The notes: generated by a model not told the origin, from the letters alone. Shown: positions 1 to 9,427, counted from the first letter of the stretch. The stretch is DNA of 64,000 nt from a bacterium (GCA_029564595.1 JAKQPS010000081.1:1-64000); one strand, 5' to 3'. Numbers and translations: made by a program.

Positions 1-1251
1 ACAAAACCCAATGCGCCGTCGTTCGTGAAGCCTAACGGAAAAAAGCGGCATAAGAAACCGGGCCGACCGCACGGACACAAGGGTTGCTCCCGAGAGAAAC
101 CTTCCGATGCGGATGAAGAAATGAATCTTGCGATTTCCCATTGCCCGGATTGTGGCGGCTCGCTTGCAGCCCCCTGCGATGTTCGCGAGCATGTGCAAGA
201 GGACATCGTTCCGGCAAAAAAGAAAGTGACAGTGTACCGCAGATACCGATACTGGTGTGCTTGCTGTAAAAGAATTGTTGAAGCTCCGCCTGCGGAAGGA
301 GAAATCCCCAACGCGCGCATCGGGCCGGCGGCTGTCGCGTGGAGCGTCATGCTCAAGCAGTCCCTCGGACTGCCGTTCGGAAAAACAGCCCGTCTTCTGG
401 AGGATTTGTGCGGCCTTAGGGTCAGCCCCGGAGCTCTGGCGCAGGCTGCCCAACGCGTCGCCGGCAGACTCTCTCCTGAAATTGATTACATCACAGAAGC
501 CGTTCGCGGCAGCCCGGCGGTCAACGTGGACGAAACCGGCTGGCGAGTCGGCGGGCGAAACCACTGGATGTGGGCTTTCGTCACCGACCGGCTCACGCTC
601 TACCGCATCGTTCCCAGCCGCGCCGGTAGAATAGCAGTGGAAGAACTCGGCAAAGATTTCGCAGGCGTGGTGGTGGCGGACTTCTTCAGCGCCTACAACA
701 AACTGTCCTGCGAACAACAGAAATGCACCGTACACCTTCTGCGCGAGTTGAGGGATTGCGCGAAGAAGAACAAAACCTCGGAATTCGCAGCGTTCCGCAA
801 GAGTCTCAAGCGCATCATCGCCGACGCAATGCGCCTTGTCGCAAAAAAAGACTTCGACCCGTCTTCGCACGAGAACTTGATATTACGACTGCATGACCGC
901 GTTTACTCGCTCGCTGTCGCAGATTACATAAATCCTGACTGTCGCCGCTTATCGAAGAGACTGTGGCAACACGGTGAAAATCTTTTCACGTTTCTTTCAT
1001 ATCCCGGCGTCGTTACCCCTGACAACAATCGCGCCGAGCGCGCCATACGCCCAGCGGTTGTTCTGAGAAAAATCTCCGGCGGCAGCCGCACCGCCAACGG
1101 CGCTAACGCATCTGCCGACCTGTTGAGCCTCTCACAGACATGCCGCCTCAACGGCGTCAGCTTCGTTCCGTTCCTCCTCAAAGCTCTCCGTCATCATCTA
1201 TGCAATTTTCAAGGTTCTGTGCTCTGTGATACACTTGTTTCACAAAGCTAA
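1..1251 (+). CDS. IS66-family transposase, 5' end cut by window
   Basis: Transposase of the IS66 family, a DDE recombinase acting on the ends of its own element. The frame is open from base 1 and an early GTG lies at 25; the first residues (TKPNAPSF) and the following KKPGRPHGHKG match the N-terminal part of IS66 TnpC, so the true start lies upstream. A zinc-finger-like CPDCGG and later CACC follow. Candidate catalytic acids are Asp in NVDETGW (codon at 529), Asp in VVADFFSAY (679) and Glu in NNRAERAIRP (1036). The C-terminal SADLLSLSQTCRLNGVS stretch is also typical of the family. No frameshift is seen in the visible part. The small IS66 accessory genes tnpA and tnpB would lie upstream, outside the window. 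Confidence 0.93.
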   Translation, partial: TKPNAPSFVKPNGKKRHKKPGRPHGHKGCSREKPSDADEEMNLAISHCPDCGGSLAAPCDVREHVQEDIVPAKKKVTVYRRYRYWCACCKRIVEAPPAEGEIPNARIGPAAVAWSVMLKQSLGLPFGKTARLLEDLCGLRVSPGALAQAAQRVAGRLSPEIDYITEAVRGSPAVNVDETGWRVGGRNHWMWAFVTDRLTLYRIVPSRAGRIAVEELGKDFAGVVVADFFSAYNKLSCEQQKCTVHLLRELRDCAKKNKTSEFAAFRKSLKRIIADAMRLVAKKDFDPSSHENLILRLHDRVYSLAVADYINPDCRRLSKRLWQHGENLFTFLSYPGVVTPDNNRAERAIRPAVVLRKISGGSRTANGANASADLLSLSQTCRLNGVSFVPFLLKALRHHLCNFQGSVLCDTLVSQS

Positions 1252-1252
1252 A

Positions 1253-1259
1253 TGCTTAC
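1253..1259 (+). repeat. Possible right terminal inverted repeat of the IS66 element
   Basis: TGCTTAC lies directly after the transposase stop codon. IS66-family elements commonly start with GTAAGC and end with its complement, so this is a plausible right tip. The left end lies outside the window and the 8-bp target duplication cannot be checked. Confidence 0.35.
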
Positions 1260-1534
1260 CAAGATTTAAACAAAGCAAAACTCCTTTTCAAAGCGACATC
1301 CGGCGAAATAGTTGATGTATGTTGCGCGAGCCGCGCAACTATGCGAGAATGTCTTCGCGTTATTTATTGAAAAGGCTGCCGGGACAAATGCTGTTGACAA
1401 TAGCCCCCGACCCAGCCTTGCAGGTCGCGAACGATTATGGAAAGGTTGCGTTGCGACAGCGGATTCGCAGCCTGACGGGGCGTCGCCGCCCCGAAGAGCT
1501 GCCGGGCTATGCCGCTCTCGCTCGTTCTGCCCCG
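1260..1534 (+). other. Spacer between IS66 element and first radical SAM gene, with two hairpins
   Basis: No convincing gene. The frame of the next gene is open back to 1319, but that extension is low-complexity, Arg-rich and unlike the family. Two perfect inverted repeats are present: GTTGCGCG/CGCGCAAC at 1321-1339 with a 3-nt loop, and CGGGGCG/CGCCCCG at 1476-1493 with a 4-nt loop. Neither is followed by a T tract. Confidence 0.4.
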
Positions 1535-2914
1535 ATGAAAGTCGCTCTGGTCTTCCCAAGAGAAACAAACATGGCGACGGTCCCCAACTTGGGCTTGGGA
1601 TATCTGTCGGCAGTCGTTTCGAGGGAAGGCTTCGAAAACAGAATATACCATTGCGCGAAAGAAAAGCTCGATCCCGACGGTTTGGCCGCTTCGCTCCTCG
1701 AATTCAAACCCGATGTCGTCGGACTGCAGTCTTATTCCTTTTTCCACAACAAAGCAAGACGCGCGGCGGCGGTCATTAAATCCAGTTTGCCCGATACGAA
1801 AATTGTCATCGGAGGCCCTCACGCCTCCGGGCTTCCCCGCTCAGTTCTTTCAGAAGAGCCGGCCTTCGATTTCGGGTTTTCCGGAGAAGCGGAAATTGGT
1901 TTCCCCGCGCTGTTGCGGCTGCTGGCCGGAGACAGAACCGACAAACGGACTATACCGGGATTGATATGGCGAGACGGCGGAACAATCAACGCAAACCCCC
2001 AGCAGTCGGTAAAAGACCTCGACTCGCTGCCTTTTCCTGCTTGGGACAAAATGGATGTCAAAAGATATCCTCACCATGCGCATGGAGTTTTCGCTCCCGG
2101 TTTCCCCGTTGTTCCGATGGCTTATTCAAGAGGATGCAATTACAACTGCTCCTATTGCGCGGCGAGAACAATCTCCGGACCCGGCGTCAGATATCGCTCC
2201 CCTGAAAATATGATTAAGGAAATTGAATACGTCTATTGCGAGCTTGGCGTCAAAGTCGCGTCGTTTGTCGATCAGAACCTGACCGCGAACAGAGAAGCGG
2301 CGATGCGATTGTGCGACGGCCTGATAAAATCGGGCTTCAATCTCAAGTGGTACTGTCCGAACGGCGTCTATCTAGATTCATTGGACGATGAGTTGCTGGA
2401 GAAAATGAGCGCGGCTGGGTGCGAGTCCATTGCGGTGGGAATCGAATCTGCTTCTTCCGGATCCCTGAAATCTCTAGGCAGAAAAGCTCCCGACTTGAAA
2501 GATGTTCGTGAAAAGCTTCTTTTGATAAAGAAACGCGGCATCGGCGTAACAGGAAATTTCATGTTAGGTTTACCGGGAGAAGATGAGAAGGATTTCAGAA
2601 ACACATTCTCCGCCGCCCTGAAGCTGCCGCTAGACAGGGCTCAATTCGCCTTCTTTGCGCCTTTCCCCGGCACTCGCTTTTTTTTAGAGCTTTTTCCGGA
2701 TTCAACTGCCGACTGGGACGATTTCAATGTGATCGCGCCGAATTTCATTGCTGCTCCCCTGCGAAACAAAGCGCGGCTGCTGATGATTGCGGCCTTTTTG
2801 TTTTTCTACGCCCGGCCCGCCGTCTTCTGGAGAAACCTAAGAGAAATCAGGTCGGCCAGACACGCGGCCTTCGTTCTTTCAAAAATAATCAACATCGCCA
2901 AGATATTAAAGTAA
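1535..2914 (+). CDS. B12-binding-type radical SAM protein
   Basis: Radical SAM enzyme of the class with an N-terminal cobalamin-binding-type domain; substrate unknown. The start at 1535 (MKVALVFPRETN) is chosen because such proteins usually open with a beta strand of this kind; an in-frame extension to 1319 looks non-coding. Residues 1 to about 140 form the B12-type Rossmann-like part with VIGGPHASGLP and an FSGEAE segment. The radical SAM core follows, with the 4Fe-4S motif C201-x3-C205-x2-C208 after SRG and an IGIES-like segment (VGIESASSGSLKSLGRK). The C-terminal tail is basic and hydrophobic. It resembles enzymes acting on lipids, bacteriochlorophyll or secondary metabolites, but no substrate can be inferred. 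It is followed by a related gene on the same strand. Confidence 0.88.
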   Translation: MKVALVFPRETNMATVPNLGLGYLSAVVSREGFENRIYHCAKEKLDPDGLAASLLEFKPDVVGLQSYSFFHNKARRAAAVIKSSLPDTKIVIGGPHASGLPRSVLSEEPAFDFGFSGEAEIGFPALLRLLAGDRTDKRTIPGLIWRDGGTINANPQQSVKDLDSLPFPAWDKMDVKRYPHHAHGVFAPGFPVVPMAYSRGCNYNCSYCAARTISGPGVRYRSPENMIKEIEYVYCELGVKVASFVDQNLTANREAAMRLCDGLIKSGFNLKWYCPNGVYLDSLDDELLEKMSAAGCESIAVGIESASSGSLKSLGRKAPDLKDVREKLLLIKKRGIGVTGNFMLGLPGEDEKDFRNTFSAALKLPLDRAQFAFFAPFPGTRFFLELFPDSTADWDDFNVIAPNFIAAPLRNKARLLMIAAFLFFYARPAVFWRNLREIRSARHAAFVLSKIINIAKILK

Positions 2915-3034
2915 TGATTGGTTGCCTTTTTTTTCTTGGCATGGATATGTGTTTTTGCATACCGCATGTTTTGAACAAACGGCAAATTGTTCGGACTAAA
3001 TCCAAATGACATACTATTATGATTAAATCAAACA

Positions 3035-3040
3035 TATAAT
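3035..3040 (+). promoter_or_regulatory. Possible -10 element before second radical SAM gene
   Basis: TATAAT in an AT-rich stretch 58 bp before the chosen ATG at 3098. No good -35 lies 16-18 bp upstream, so this is weak support. Confidence 0.22.
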
Positions 3041-3097
3041 ATGCGCAGGCGAGGCAATGCGCCTTATAATCGGCGTCTCAAGAGGTGTTCTGCGTTG

Positions 3098-4390
3098 ATG
3101 AACTACAAATTCAGAGTTTGTCTGATGTCTCATTCAAGCGGCGAAAAACTTTCGGCTTACGGATACGGCCCCGCTAAACTTTTAGCCGCAGCCAAAGAAA
3201 AGTTGCTGGAACCTGACGTAAGAATTTCTTTTTTTGATTTGAAAGAGAACTTCGGGGACACGCAACAAGACGTTGAGATTGTCAGAAATGAAAACCCTGA
3301 TATTCTTGGATTGTCTGTTTTTCTCTGGAATTTCGATAGGGTGGAAAATATTCTTTGCAATATAAGAGAAACCCTTCCTGACACTATTATCGTATTAGGC
3401 GGTCCAAACGCGCCGGGGTACGAATTATTATCGAAACAACCATGGCTTCCCGATTTTATTGTGACCGGTGAAGGGGAAGAAGCGTTCGTGTCCATTGTGA
3501 AAAAACTTGTCGACGGAAGTCTTAGGTCCTTGGACAGTATCTCCACAAAAACGGATATGCGAAAAAAGGGTCTCTTCAAACCGCAAATATTGTCGGGCTG
3601 CGCGCAGTCTCTTGAATCATCGCCTTCTCCGTATTTAACCAATGTTTATGTCCCCCCGGGTGAATTAGTTTACATGGAGACTAGCAGAGGCTGCCCCAAC
3701 CAATGCTCATTTTGTGTCAGCGGAAACGAACGGGCGAAAATCAGGTTCTTTAGCCTAGACATAATTCGAAGAGAAATCGCATGGGCATTTGAGAATTGTA
3801 AAAAAAACATCAATTTCTGCGACGCTGCGCTTAACTATAACAACAAGCGCCTTAAAGAAATCGCGCAAGCCGCGTTAGATGTCGACCCTTCTGGAAAACT
3901 GTCTTTCACTTTCGCTCTTCACGCGGATCATCTTTCCGCGGCGCAGATAGAAATTCTATCGAGACTTAATATCGCATGCGCCACCATGGGGCTTAACTCG
4001 ACGAACCCCGCCACATTCGACACGGTCAAAAGATCAATTGATCCGGAAAAGTTCAAAGAAAAAGTCTCGTTGCTGAAAAAACTGCCTAACTCCAATATCA
4101 CAATCATGATGGGCCTTCCCGGCGACACTGTGGATGGATTTAAAAGAACTTTGGAGTACTGCGCGTCTCTGGATGTTCAAATCAACTGCTATGAATTAAG
4201 AGTTTTCCCCGGAACGCTATTTTTCGACAACGCTTCGCGATTCGACCTCAAATATGATTTATCTGACGGCCTTAAAGCGCTTTCATGCTTCAGTTACAGC
4301 AATGACGATTTGAATTCGATGCGAGAGTTGTTCGAACAATACGCGGCGTCATCGAAAAGATTCGTCCGCGGCGACCAAACGCCGCTATAA
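3098..4390 (+). CDS. B12-binding-type radical SAM protein
   Basis: Second radical SAM enzyme with an N-terminal cobalamin-binding-type region. The ATG at 3098 (MNYKFRVCLMSHSSG) is preferred over an in-frame start at 3041 because AGAGGTG lies about 10 nt upstream and the family-like strand begins here. Residues 1-140 contain VLGGPNAPGYE and VTGEGEEAF, typical of the B12-type half. The cluster ligands are C199, C203 and C206 in SRGCPNQCSFC. A later TIMMGLPGDT segment is the usual glycine-rich loop of these enzymes. It lies 183 bp after the preceding radical SAM gene, same strand, possibly co-transcribed. Substrate unknown. Confidence 0.87.
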   Translation: MNYKFRVCLMSHSSGEKLSAYGYGPAKLLAAAKEKLLEPDVRISFFDLKENFGDTQQDVEIVRNENPDILGLSVFLWNFDRVENILCNIRETLPDTIIVLGGPNAPGYELLSKQPWLPDFIVTGEGEEAFVSIVKKLVDGSLRSLDSISTKTDMRKKGLFKPQILSGCAQSLESSPSPYLTNVYVPPGELVYMETSRGCPNQCSFCVSGNERAKIRFFSLDIIRREIAWAFENCKKNINFCDAALNYNNKRLKEIAQAALDVDPSGKLSFTFALHADHLSAAQIEILSRLNIACATMGLNSTNPATFDTVKRSIDPEKFKEKVSLLKKLPNSNITIMMGLPGDTVDGFKRTLEYCASLDVQINCYELRVFPGTLFFDNASRFDLKYDLSDGLKALSCFSYSNDDLNSMRELFEQYAASSKRFVRGDQTPL

Positions 4391-4567
4391 AAAGGGGAAC
4401 TCGGCGAAAACGCAATTAAGAATCGCGGGATTTTTGTTGTTGCTTGGCAAACGCCGTAATCGCCAAGACGGAGTTTCTGTTTTTGCCGCGCAAAAGCTGT
4501 TATCGCAAATCAATCGGTGGATTGCAAAACATCCCGACGCGCCTGATTTTTATACCGATCAAAAGAA

Positions 4568-7500
4568 TCACTGGCACGGGCAACACAACACTTTGAGCGT
4601 TGCGAACTGCGGAACGCCGCTGCCGAAATACAAAGAAGCGTTGTCGTGTCTTGCCGCGGCTTCCGTTTCGTTCGTTGAGCCGTTCACTGCGGCTATCGCG
4701 CAGAAGCCAGCCGCGCATGTTGTATCTTGAGCTGTGCCAGACAATGTTGTTGTCGTAGCCGAAAAAGCGCAGTTGGTGTGCGATTTATCAAGCGAAAGAT
4801 TATATGTCCTGTTGGCTGTCAGATCTTGTGTTTGAGATGTGGTGCTGTTAACGAGTATTCCATTGCTTGTGGCCAGCGTTATCGATCTGCCGGCATGAAC
4901 CGCATCGTCCGTCGAGTTCGGCGCTCCAATATTCTCCACTCTGAAGCCGCCCATGTTTAGGGACCCGTGGAAGTATGCCACATCGCTGTTATGCATCCAG
5001 TGCAAAACTTCCGTGTCCACCCCAGCGGTTCGCCTGTATATTGAAATTGCGTCTGTGGTTGTGCTGGAAGCTGGCGTTCCGTCTCCGTTGTAGATTATGC
5101 CGCCGCCATAAGTCGTGCTCTGCCCGACAAACACCCTTCCCGTTCCTTGGCTGGCTCCGTAAAGGCTTATCGTTGCTTCCTCGGCGTCAGCTCTGCTGAT
5201 GACGAGATTGCCCGTCATTGTGTCTCCGGCTTTAAGAACATAAAGGCCGTCTGTATAGGTCGTGTTTAGAGAAATAGTTCTATTGGCGGTTAGGTCTCCT
5301 CCGCCGGAAAGTCCGGTTCCGGCGGTGATTGTCCTATCCGCGCGCACGGCATGCCCCGTTCCGGTTGCTTGTGTTCCCAAGGTTAATAGTCCGGTCACAG
5401 TTCCTGTTCCGGATGCGTCAAGATTTACCGTGTACGCAGCGCTGTATCTGAGGGCGGAGGTTCCGAGGGTGTATGTATTGGTTACCGTCGGGTTAATCTG
5501 TCTGCCTTGCAATGTGCCCGTCATCGTGTCTCCGGCTTTAAGAACATAAAGGCCATCGGTATAAGTCGTGTTTAGCGATATCGTCCTGTCAGCGGTTAGA
5601 TTTCCTCCGCCGGAAAGTCCGGTTCCGGCGGTGATTGTCCTATCCGCGCGCACGGCGCTGGTCGTGGCAGTTCCGGCTTGGCTAAGAGTAACTGTCTGTA
5701 TATATGCGGTTCTGTATCTTAGTAATGTGGTGCCAAGATCGTATGTGTGATCCGTTGTGGGATTCAACTGCTGGCCTTGCAATGTGCCCGTCATCGTGTC
5801 GCCAGCCTTAAGAACGTAGAGTCCGTCGGTATAAGTCGTGTTTAGCGAGATTGTTCTGTTGGCGGTTAGGTCTCCTCCGCCGGAAAGTCCGGTTCCGGCA
5901 GTGATTGTTCGATCCGCGCGAACCGCGTGCCCCGTTCCCGTCGCTTGTGTTCCCAAGGTTAATAGTCCGGAAACGGTTCCCGTTCCTGATGCGTTAAGGT
6001 TTACCATGTACGCCGTGCTGTATCTGAGAGCGGAGGTTCCGAGGGTGTATGTATTGGTTACCGTCGGGTTTAACTGTCTGCCCTGCAAAGTTCCCGTCAT
6101 CGTGTCTCCGGCTTTCAAAACGTAGAAGGAGTCAGTGTAACTTTTATCCAGCGCAACCGACCTCGCGGTTGAGCCATCGTATGCGGTCAGTAATATCCCT
6201 GTGCCAGCCGTTAACTGAGCGTGCGTGTGGGTCGCCGCCGCAAAATCAGCAGCGTGATATCCGTCCAACATGTCCGCGTTCAGGTTTGTCACTAATGTTG
6301 TGGATGCCACCGTCAGGGGGGCTGTGCCAGTGACTATCGTGGATATAAACCTTGTTCCCGTAATTGTGTCTGACCCTGTTATAGTTCCCGTCACTCCCAG
6401 CGTTCCGCCTATCGTCGTGTTGCCTGATATGTTCGCCGTGCCAGACACGTTAAGCGCGTATGTTCCGGGGGCGACGCCTATCCCAAGCCTGCTGTTAGCG
6501 TTGTCCCAATAGAGATTTCCGGATGATATCGTGCTGGCCGTGTTCCAGTATGTCACCCTGTCCGCCGTGCCTGAACCTGTCACCATCCCGGTGTGCGTGT
6601 GGTCTCCCCTTGCCGCCTGATCTGTCCCAACCCCGAAATCCACAGCCCATGTCTGCGCAGCCGAACCGTCGTAGTTTGAACCGGTCAATCCTGTGCCACG
6701 CGTCAATGTCGCGTGCGAGTGCGTCGAAGCGGCGAAGTCAGAAGCGTGATATCCGTCCAGCAAGTCCGCGTTCAGGTTGGTCACTAATGTTGTGGATGCC
6801 ACCGTCAGAGGGGCTGTGCCAGTGACTATCGTGGATATAAGCCTTGTGCCCTGCACCGTGCTAGACCCCGTTATCGCTCCCGTCACTCCCAGCGTTCCAC
6901 CTATCGTCGTGTTGCCTGATATGTTCGCCGTGCCGGACACGTTAAGCGCATATGTTCCGGGAGCGACCGCCACGCCCAGCCTGCTGTTAGCGTTGTCCCA
7001 ATAGAGATTTCCGGATGATATTGTGCTTGCCGCGTTCCAGTATGTAACCCTGCCAGCCGTGCCTGAACCGGTCACCATCCCGGTGTGCGTGTGGTCTCCC
7101 CTTGCCGCCTGATCTGTCCCAATCCCGAAATCCACAGCCCATGTCTGCGCAGCCGAACCGTCGTAGTTTGAACCGGTCAATCCTGTGCCACGCGTCAATG
7201 TCGCATGCGAGTGCGCCGCCGCCGCAAAGTCAGACGCGTGATATCCGTCCACCATATCGGCATTAATCGCCATCGCATTTGCCGCCATTCGCTGTCTTGG
7301 CGAATATGTGGTTCCTGCCACCGTCACTTCAAGCCAGAATTCTCCTGTGTTGAAATCAAGCGTGTCTAAATCCGGAGTCCCGCCGCTGAGCAGCGCGCTG
7401 AATAATCCGTTGCTTACAACAACAGTGGTCGCGCCGGATGTCCATACAGCCGCTCCACCTGTGTCAACGGAATAAATTCTGAACGTCATGCTGTAGCTAT

Positions 7501-7636
7501 TGTCGGCTATCGGCATTCCATTTGAGTCAGTAAGCCGCCCTTGGTAGTTAAGCGTCTTGTCGAAATTGGCCATCGCCGACTGTGTGCCCATAGCGATAAT
7601 CGCGACTGAGACTAATAGGATAAACTTTTTTGACAT
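4568..7636 (-). CDS. Large secreted repeat protein, tail-fibre/adhesin-like
   Basis: Exported protein of 1022 residues with a clear signal peptide (MSKKFILLVSVAIIAMG, cleavage near TQSAMA). The first domain (LNYQGRLTDSNGMPI, then FRIYSVDTGGAAVWTSG) is an N-terminal type seen in secreted bacterial proteins that precede fibre repeats. Two 164-residue repeats follow, containing DGYHASDFA, ATLTRGTGLTG and GDHTHTGMV, then a third partial copy, then three units starting VRADRTITAGTGLSGGG and continuing GLYVLKAGDTMTG. The tail carries several cysteines and ends CCPCQ. This resembles phage tail-fibre and surface adhesin repeats, so a surface fibre is likely. GAGG lies about 8 nt before the ATG. It is opposite in strand to its radical SAM neighbours. 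Confidence 0.8.
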   Translation of the reverse strand: MSKKFILLVSVAIIAMGTQSAMANFDKTLNYQGRLTDSNGMPIADNSYSMTFRIYSVDTGGAAVWTSGATTVVVSNGLFSALLSGGTPDLDTLDFNTGEFWLEVTVAGTTYSPRQRMAANAMAINADMVDGYHASDFAAAAHSHATLTRGTGLTGSNYDGSAAQTWAVDFGIGTDQAARGDHTHTGMVTGSGTAGRVTYWNAASTISSGNLYWDNANSRLGVAVAPGTYALNVSGTANISGNTTIGGTLGVTGAITGSSTVQGTRLISTIVTGTAPLTVASTTLVTNLNADLLDGYHASDFAASTHSHATLTRGTGLTGSNYDGSAAQTWAVDFGVGTDQAARGDHTHTGMVTGSGTADRVTYWNTASTISSGNLYWDNANSRLGIGVAPGTYALNVSGTANISGNTTIGGTLGVTGTITGSDTITGTRFISTIVTGTAPLTVASTTLVTNLNADMLDGYHAADFAAATHTHAQLTAGTGILLTAYDGSTARSVALDKSYTDSFYVLKAGDTMTGTLQGRQLNPTVTNTYTLGTSALRYSTAYMVNLNASGTGTVSGLLTLGTQATGTGHAVRADRTITAGTGLSGGGDLTANRTISLNTTYTDGLYVLKAGDTMTGTLQGQQLNPTTDHTYDLGTTLLRYRTAYIQTVTLSQAGTATTSAVRADRTITAGTGLSGGGNLTADRTISLNTTYTDGLYVLKAGDTMTGTLQGRQINPTVTNTYTLGTSALRYSAAYTVNLDASGTGTVTGLLTLGTQATGTGHAVRADRTITAGTGLSGGGDLTANRTISLNTTYTDGLYVLKAGDTMTGNLVISRADAEEATISLYGASQGTGRVFVGQSTTYGGGIIYNGDGTPASSTTTDAISIYRRTAGVDTEVLHWMHNSDVAYFHGSLNMGGFRVENIGAPNSTDDAVHAGRSITLATSNGILVNSTTSQTQDLTANRTYNLSLDKSHTNCAFSATTTTLSGTAQDTTCAAGFCAIAAVNGSTNETEAAARHDNASLYFGSGVPQFATLKVLCCPCQ
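5220..6120 (-). repeat. Three in-frame repeat units within the fibre-like gene
   Basis: The DNA block around CCGCCGGAAAGTCCGG recurs at 5301, 5607 and 5877, spaced 306 and 270 bp, both multiples of three. Each unit encodes RADRTITAGTGLSGGG followed by TTYTDGLYVLKAGDTMTG. Unit edges are approximate. High DNA identity implies recent duplication or gene conversion. Confidence 0.8.
6246..7250 (-). repeat. 492-bp in-frame repeats within the fibre-like gene
   Basis: The anchor GCGTGATATCCGTCCA/C recurs at 6252, 6744 and 7236, exactly 492 bp (164 codons) apart. The two full copies encode almost the same protein segment (DGYHASDFA to LVTNLNAD); the copy starting at 6252 is divergent and partial. The repeat is protein-coding, not a CRISPR or intergenic element. 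Confidence 0.85.
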
Positions 7637-7729
7637 AATCCAACCTCACATTGTTTCTGAGCTAGTTATTACAATTTTTATGCCTAAAAATATATCGCGA
7701 TAAATAAAAAAAGACATACTGTCATTTTT

Positions 7730-7757
7730 ATTATACCATCAAAGAGTAAAATTCAAA
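7730..7757 (-). promoter_or_regulatory. Predicted sigma70-type promoter of the fibre-like gene
   Basis: Read on the minus strand: TTTGAA (-35, 7752-7757), a 16-bp spacer and a perfect TATAAT (-10, 7730-7735), leaving a leader of about 90 nt before the ATG at 7636. Confidence 0.5.
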
Positions 7758-8315
7758 CGGATTCACCAGAATTGGCCTTTTTACCCCCCGTTTTTCGAAA
7801 TTGTTGAAAAAATGGTTTTTGTATAATATTCCATGCGTCGGGTTCAAAAAAGTCTTGATTAGAAGGATTATTATGATTTACCTCCCAATTGTTATTCGTT
7901 TTCAAGCTGTTTTATAATTATTATTTAACACCTATAAATATCAGATTCATCAATCCCCAATGATGCCATAGCATAAATAGATTTTGTGCATGATAGTGCG
8001 TTAAACTGCATTTTTTTTCATGCGCTTTGGGTTATTACTAAAAACGCAAAACAGAATGAACACCGTTCGCTTACTTTCATAGACAACTCAAAGCTTTCAA
8101 GCGGCGCAAAAGACGTGGAATGGAACGCAAGAGAGCTATTTGCGGTTGCCTTGGATAGTTTTTTCTCATAAAAAACTCGATTAGTTTCCTATTGCATGGA
8201 AAACAAGTTGGAGACGCGCCGCGAAAAACCGCGCGGCTGGATAACATCTTCTACTGGTTTTTGAAGTTTTTTCTGAACCTCATTTATATTTTTAAGCTCA
8301 AACGATGAATCCGCA
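7758..8315 (+). other. AT-rich intergenic region, no supported gene
   Basis: This spacer between divergent genes holds no convincing gene. A 61-codon frame at 7986-8171 has no ribosome binding site and no recognised similarity. A plus-strand TATAAT at 7822-7827 has only a poor -35 and nothing recognisable downstream. An inverted repeat lies around 8219-8238 (GCCGCG/CGCGGC) without a T tract. Confidence 0.4.
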
Positions 8316-8344
8316 TTGAAAAAAAGGCCTGCAGATGTGATAAT
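8316..8344 (+). promoter_or_regulatory. Predicted extended -10 promoter for the radical SAM gene at 8416
   Basis: TTGAAA (8316-8321), a 17-bp spacer and GATAAT (8339-8344) preceded by an extended -10 TG at 8336-8337. The predicted leader is about 65 nt. Confidence 0.55.
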
Positions 8345-8415
8345 TTCTCAATCAACTAGTCTCGCAATGCCAGATGACACCGCTGACGGAGTTATTGTGA
8401 GAGCAAGAGGTTTCA

Positions 8416-9351
8416 ATGGAAATATTTGAAGAAAAAGCCGGAGAAAAGACAAAGGCGTTGCTGCGGCTCGGCTACACTTGCAACAACAACTGTTTCTTCT
8501 GTCACAGCTATAGAACCGGCGAGGAAAAAACCGACTTGGAGACAGAAGAATGCGAGAGAAGAATCGCTCTTGCCGCTAAAGCAGGAGCTGGAACTGTGGT
8601 TTTTTCAGGAGGAGAGCCAACAATACGCAAAGACATCCTCCATTTGTGCCGCTACGCAAAATCTATAGGGCTTAAATCAGGGATTATAACGAACGGAAGA
8701 ATGCTAGGTTACAAGGGTTTCTGCGAAAAACTACATCTGGCAGGTTTAAATTACGCGCTTGTGTCGCTTCACGGCGACAATGAAGAAACACACGATCTAC
8801 ATGTAGGGACATCGGCTTTCAGTCAAACGCTTGCCGGATTGACTGAGATAGCGCGCCTTCCGGTATCGCTTGTTGTGAACACTGTGCTGACGAAGCTGAA
8901 TTCGGACAGACTTGAAAATATGCTTGCTGTCATTTCAAAGTTCGCTCCATTGAGATGGAAGATATCGTTGCCCGAGCCGCGAGGAGCCATTCTCTCGCGC
9001 ATGAATCTGACATTAAACCCGAACGATGCGGCTAGCTCGGTCAGCAAGCTTCTATCTTCAAAAAAGCCTCCATCTGGAGTAAGTCTTGGGTTTGACGGCT
9101 TCACACCGTGCCTTCTTGAGGATTATTTTGCTCTTAACGATGATTTCTTCACTCACGGTTTTTCCATGGTTTGGTATGCGGACGAAGATAGATTTTATAC
9201 TCCTGACAGGGGAAATCGCAACCTGCGCCAGACTTGTCAGGAGTGCGCATATTATGACGTTTGCCCGGGGATTTATGCGGAGTATTTATTTCATTATCCA
9301 GACTTAAAGTTGATCCCTAAGGTAGATCATAATCGAATGTCCGATGAATAG
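8416..9351 (+). CDS. Radical SAM protein, MoaA/PqqE-like with CX2CX5C tail
   Basis: Radical SAM enzyme of 311 residues, substrate unknown. Cluster ligands are C22, C26 and C29 (TCNNNCFFC); the SAM-binding GGEP is at residues 65-68. It has the SLHG...ETHD...SAF..TLAGL signature shared with the radical SAM proteins at 16866, 17835 (C-terminal half), 26244 and 28608. The C-terminal CQECAYYDVC (CX2CX5C) resembles part of a twitch/SPASM auxiliary cluster site but lacks the full set of cysteines. AAGAGG lies about 6 nt before the ATG and a good promoter lies at 8316. It stands alone between the fibre-like gene and the cytochrome lipoprotein. Confidence 0.88.
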   Translation: MEIFEEKAGEKTKALLRLGYTCNNNCFFCHSYRTGEEKTDLETEECERRIALAAKAGAGTVVFSGGEPTIRKDILHLCRYAKSIGLKSGIITNGRMLGYKGFCEKLHLAGLNYALVSLHGDNEETHDLHVGTSAFSQTLAGLTEIARLPVSLVVNTVLTKLNSDRLENMLAVISKFAPLRWKISLPEPRGAILSRMNLTLNPNDAASSVSKLLSSKKPPSGVSLGFDGFTPCLLEDYFALNDDFFTHGFSMVWYADEDRFYTPDRGNRNLRQTCQECAYYDVCPGIYAEYLFHYPDLKLIPKVDHNRMSDE

Positions 9352-9427
9352 CATTTCTCATGTTTGCAATAGTGGGGACTTGCGAGCTTCTTTGTCGGGG
9401 CTGCTCATTTCAATAACATAAATTTAT

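Noticed and set aside
1319-1534. Extra 72 residues on the first radical SAM protein
   Set aside because: The extension is Arg-rich, unlike the family, and contains strong hairpins; the ATG at 1535 starts at the expected beta strand.
4568-7636. CRISPR array or tandem intergenic repeats
   Set aside because: Unit sizes of 270-492 bp are multiples of three and are read through in one frame as a secreted protein; no short direct repeats with unique spacers.
4568-7636. Prophage tail-fibre locus
   Set aside because: There is a clear signal peptide, and no other phage gene (integrase, capsid, terminase, lysin) is visible in the window.
7986-8171. 61-codon gene in the intergenic region before the radical SAM gene
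   Set aside because: No ribosome binding site and no recognised similarity; kept only as a note in the spacer entry.
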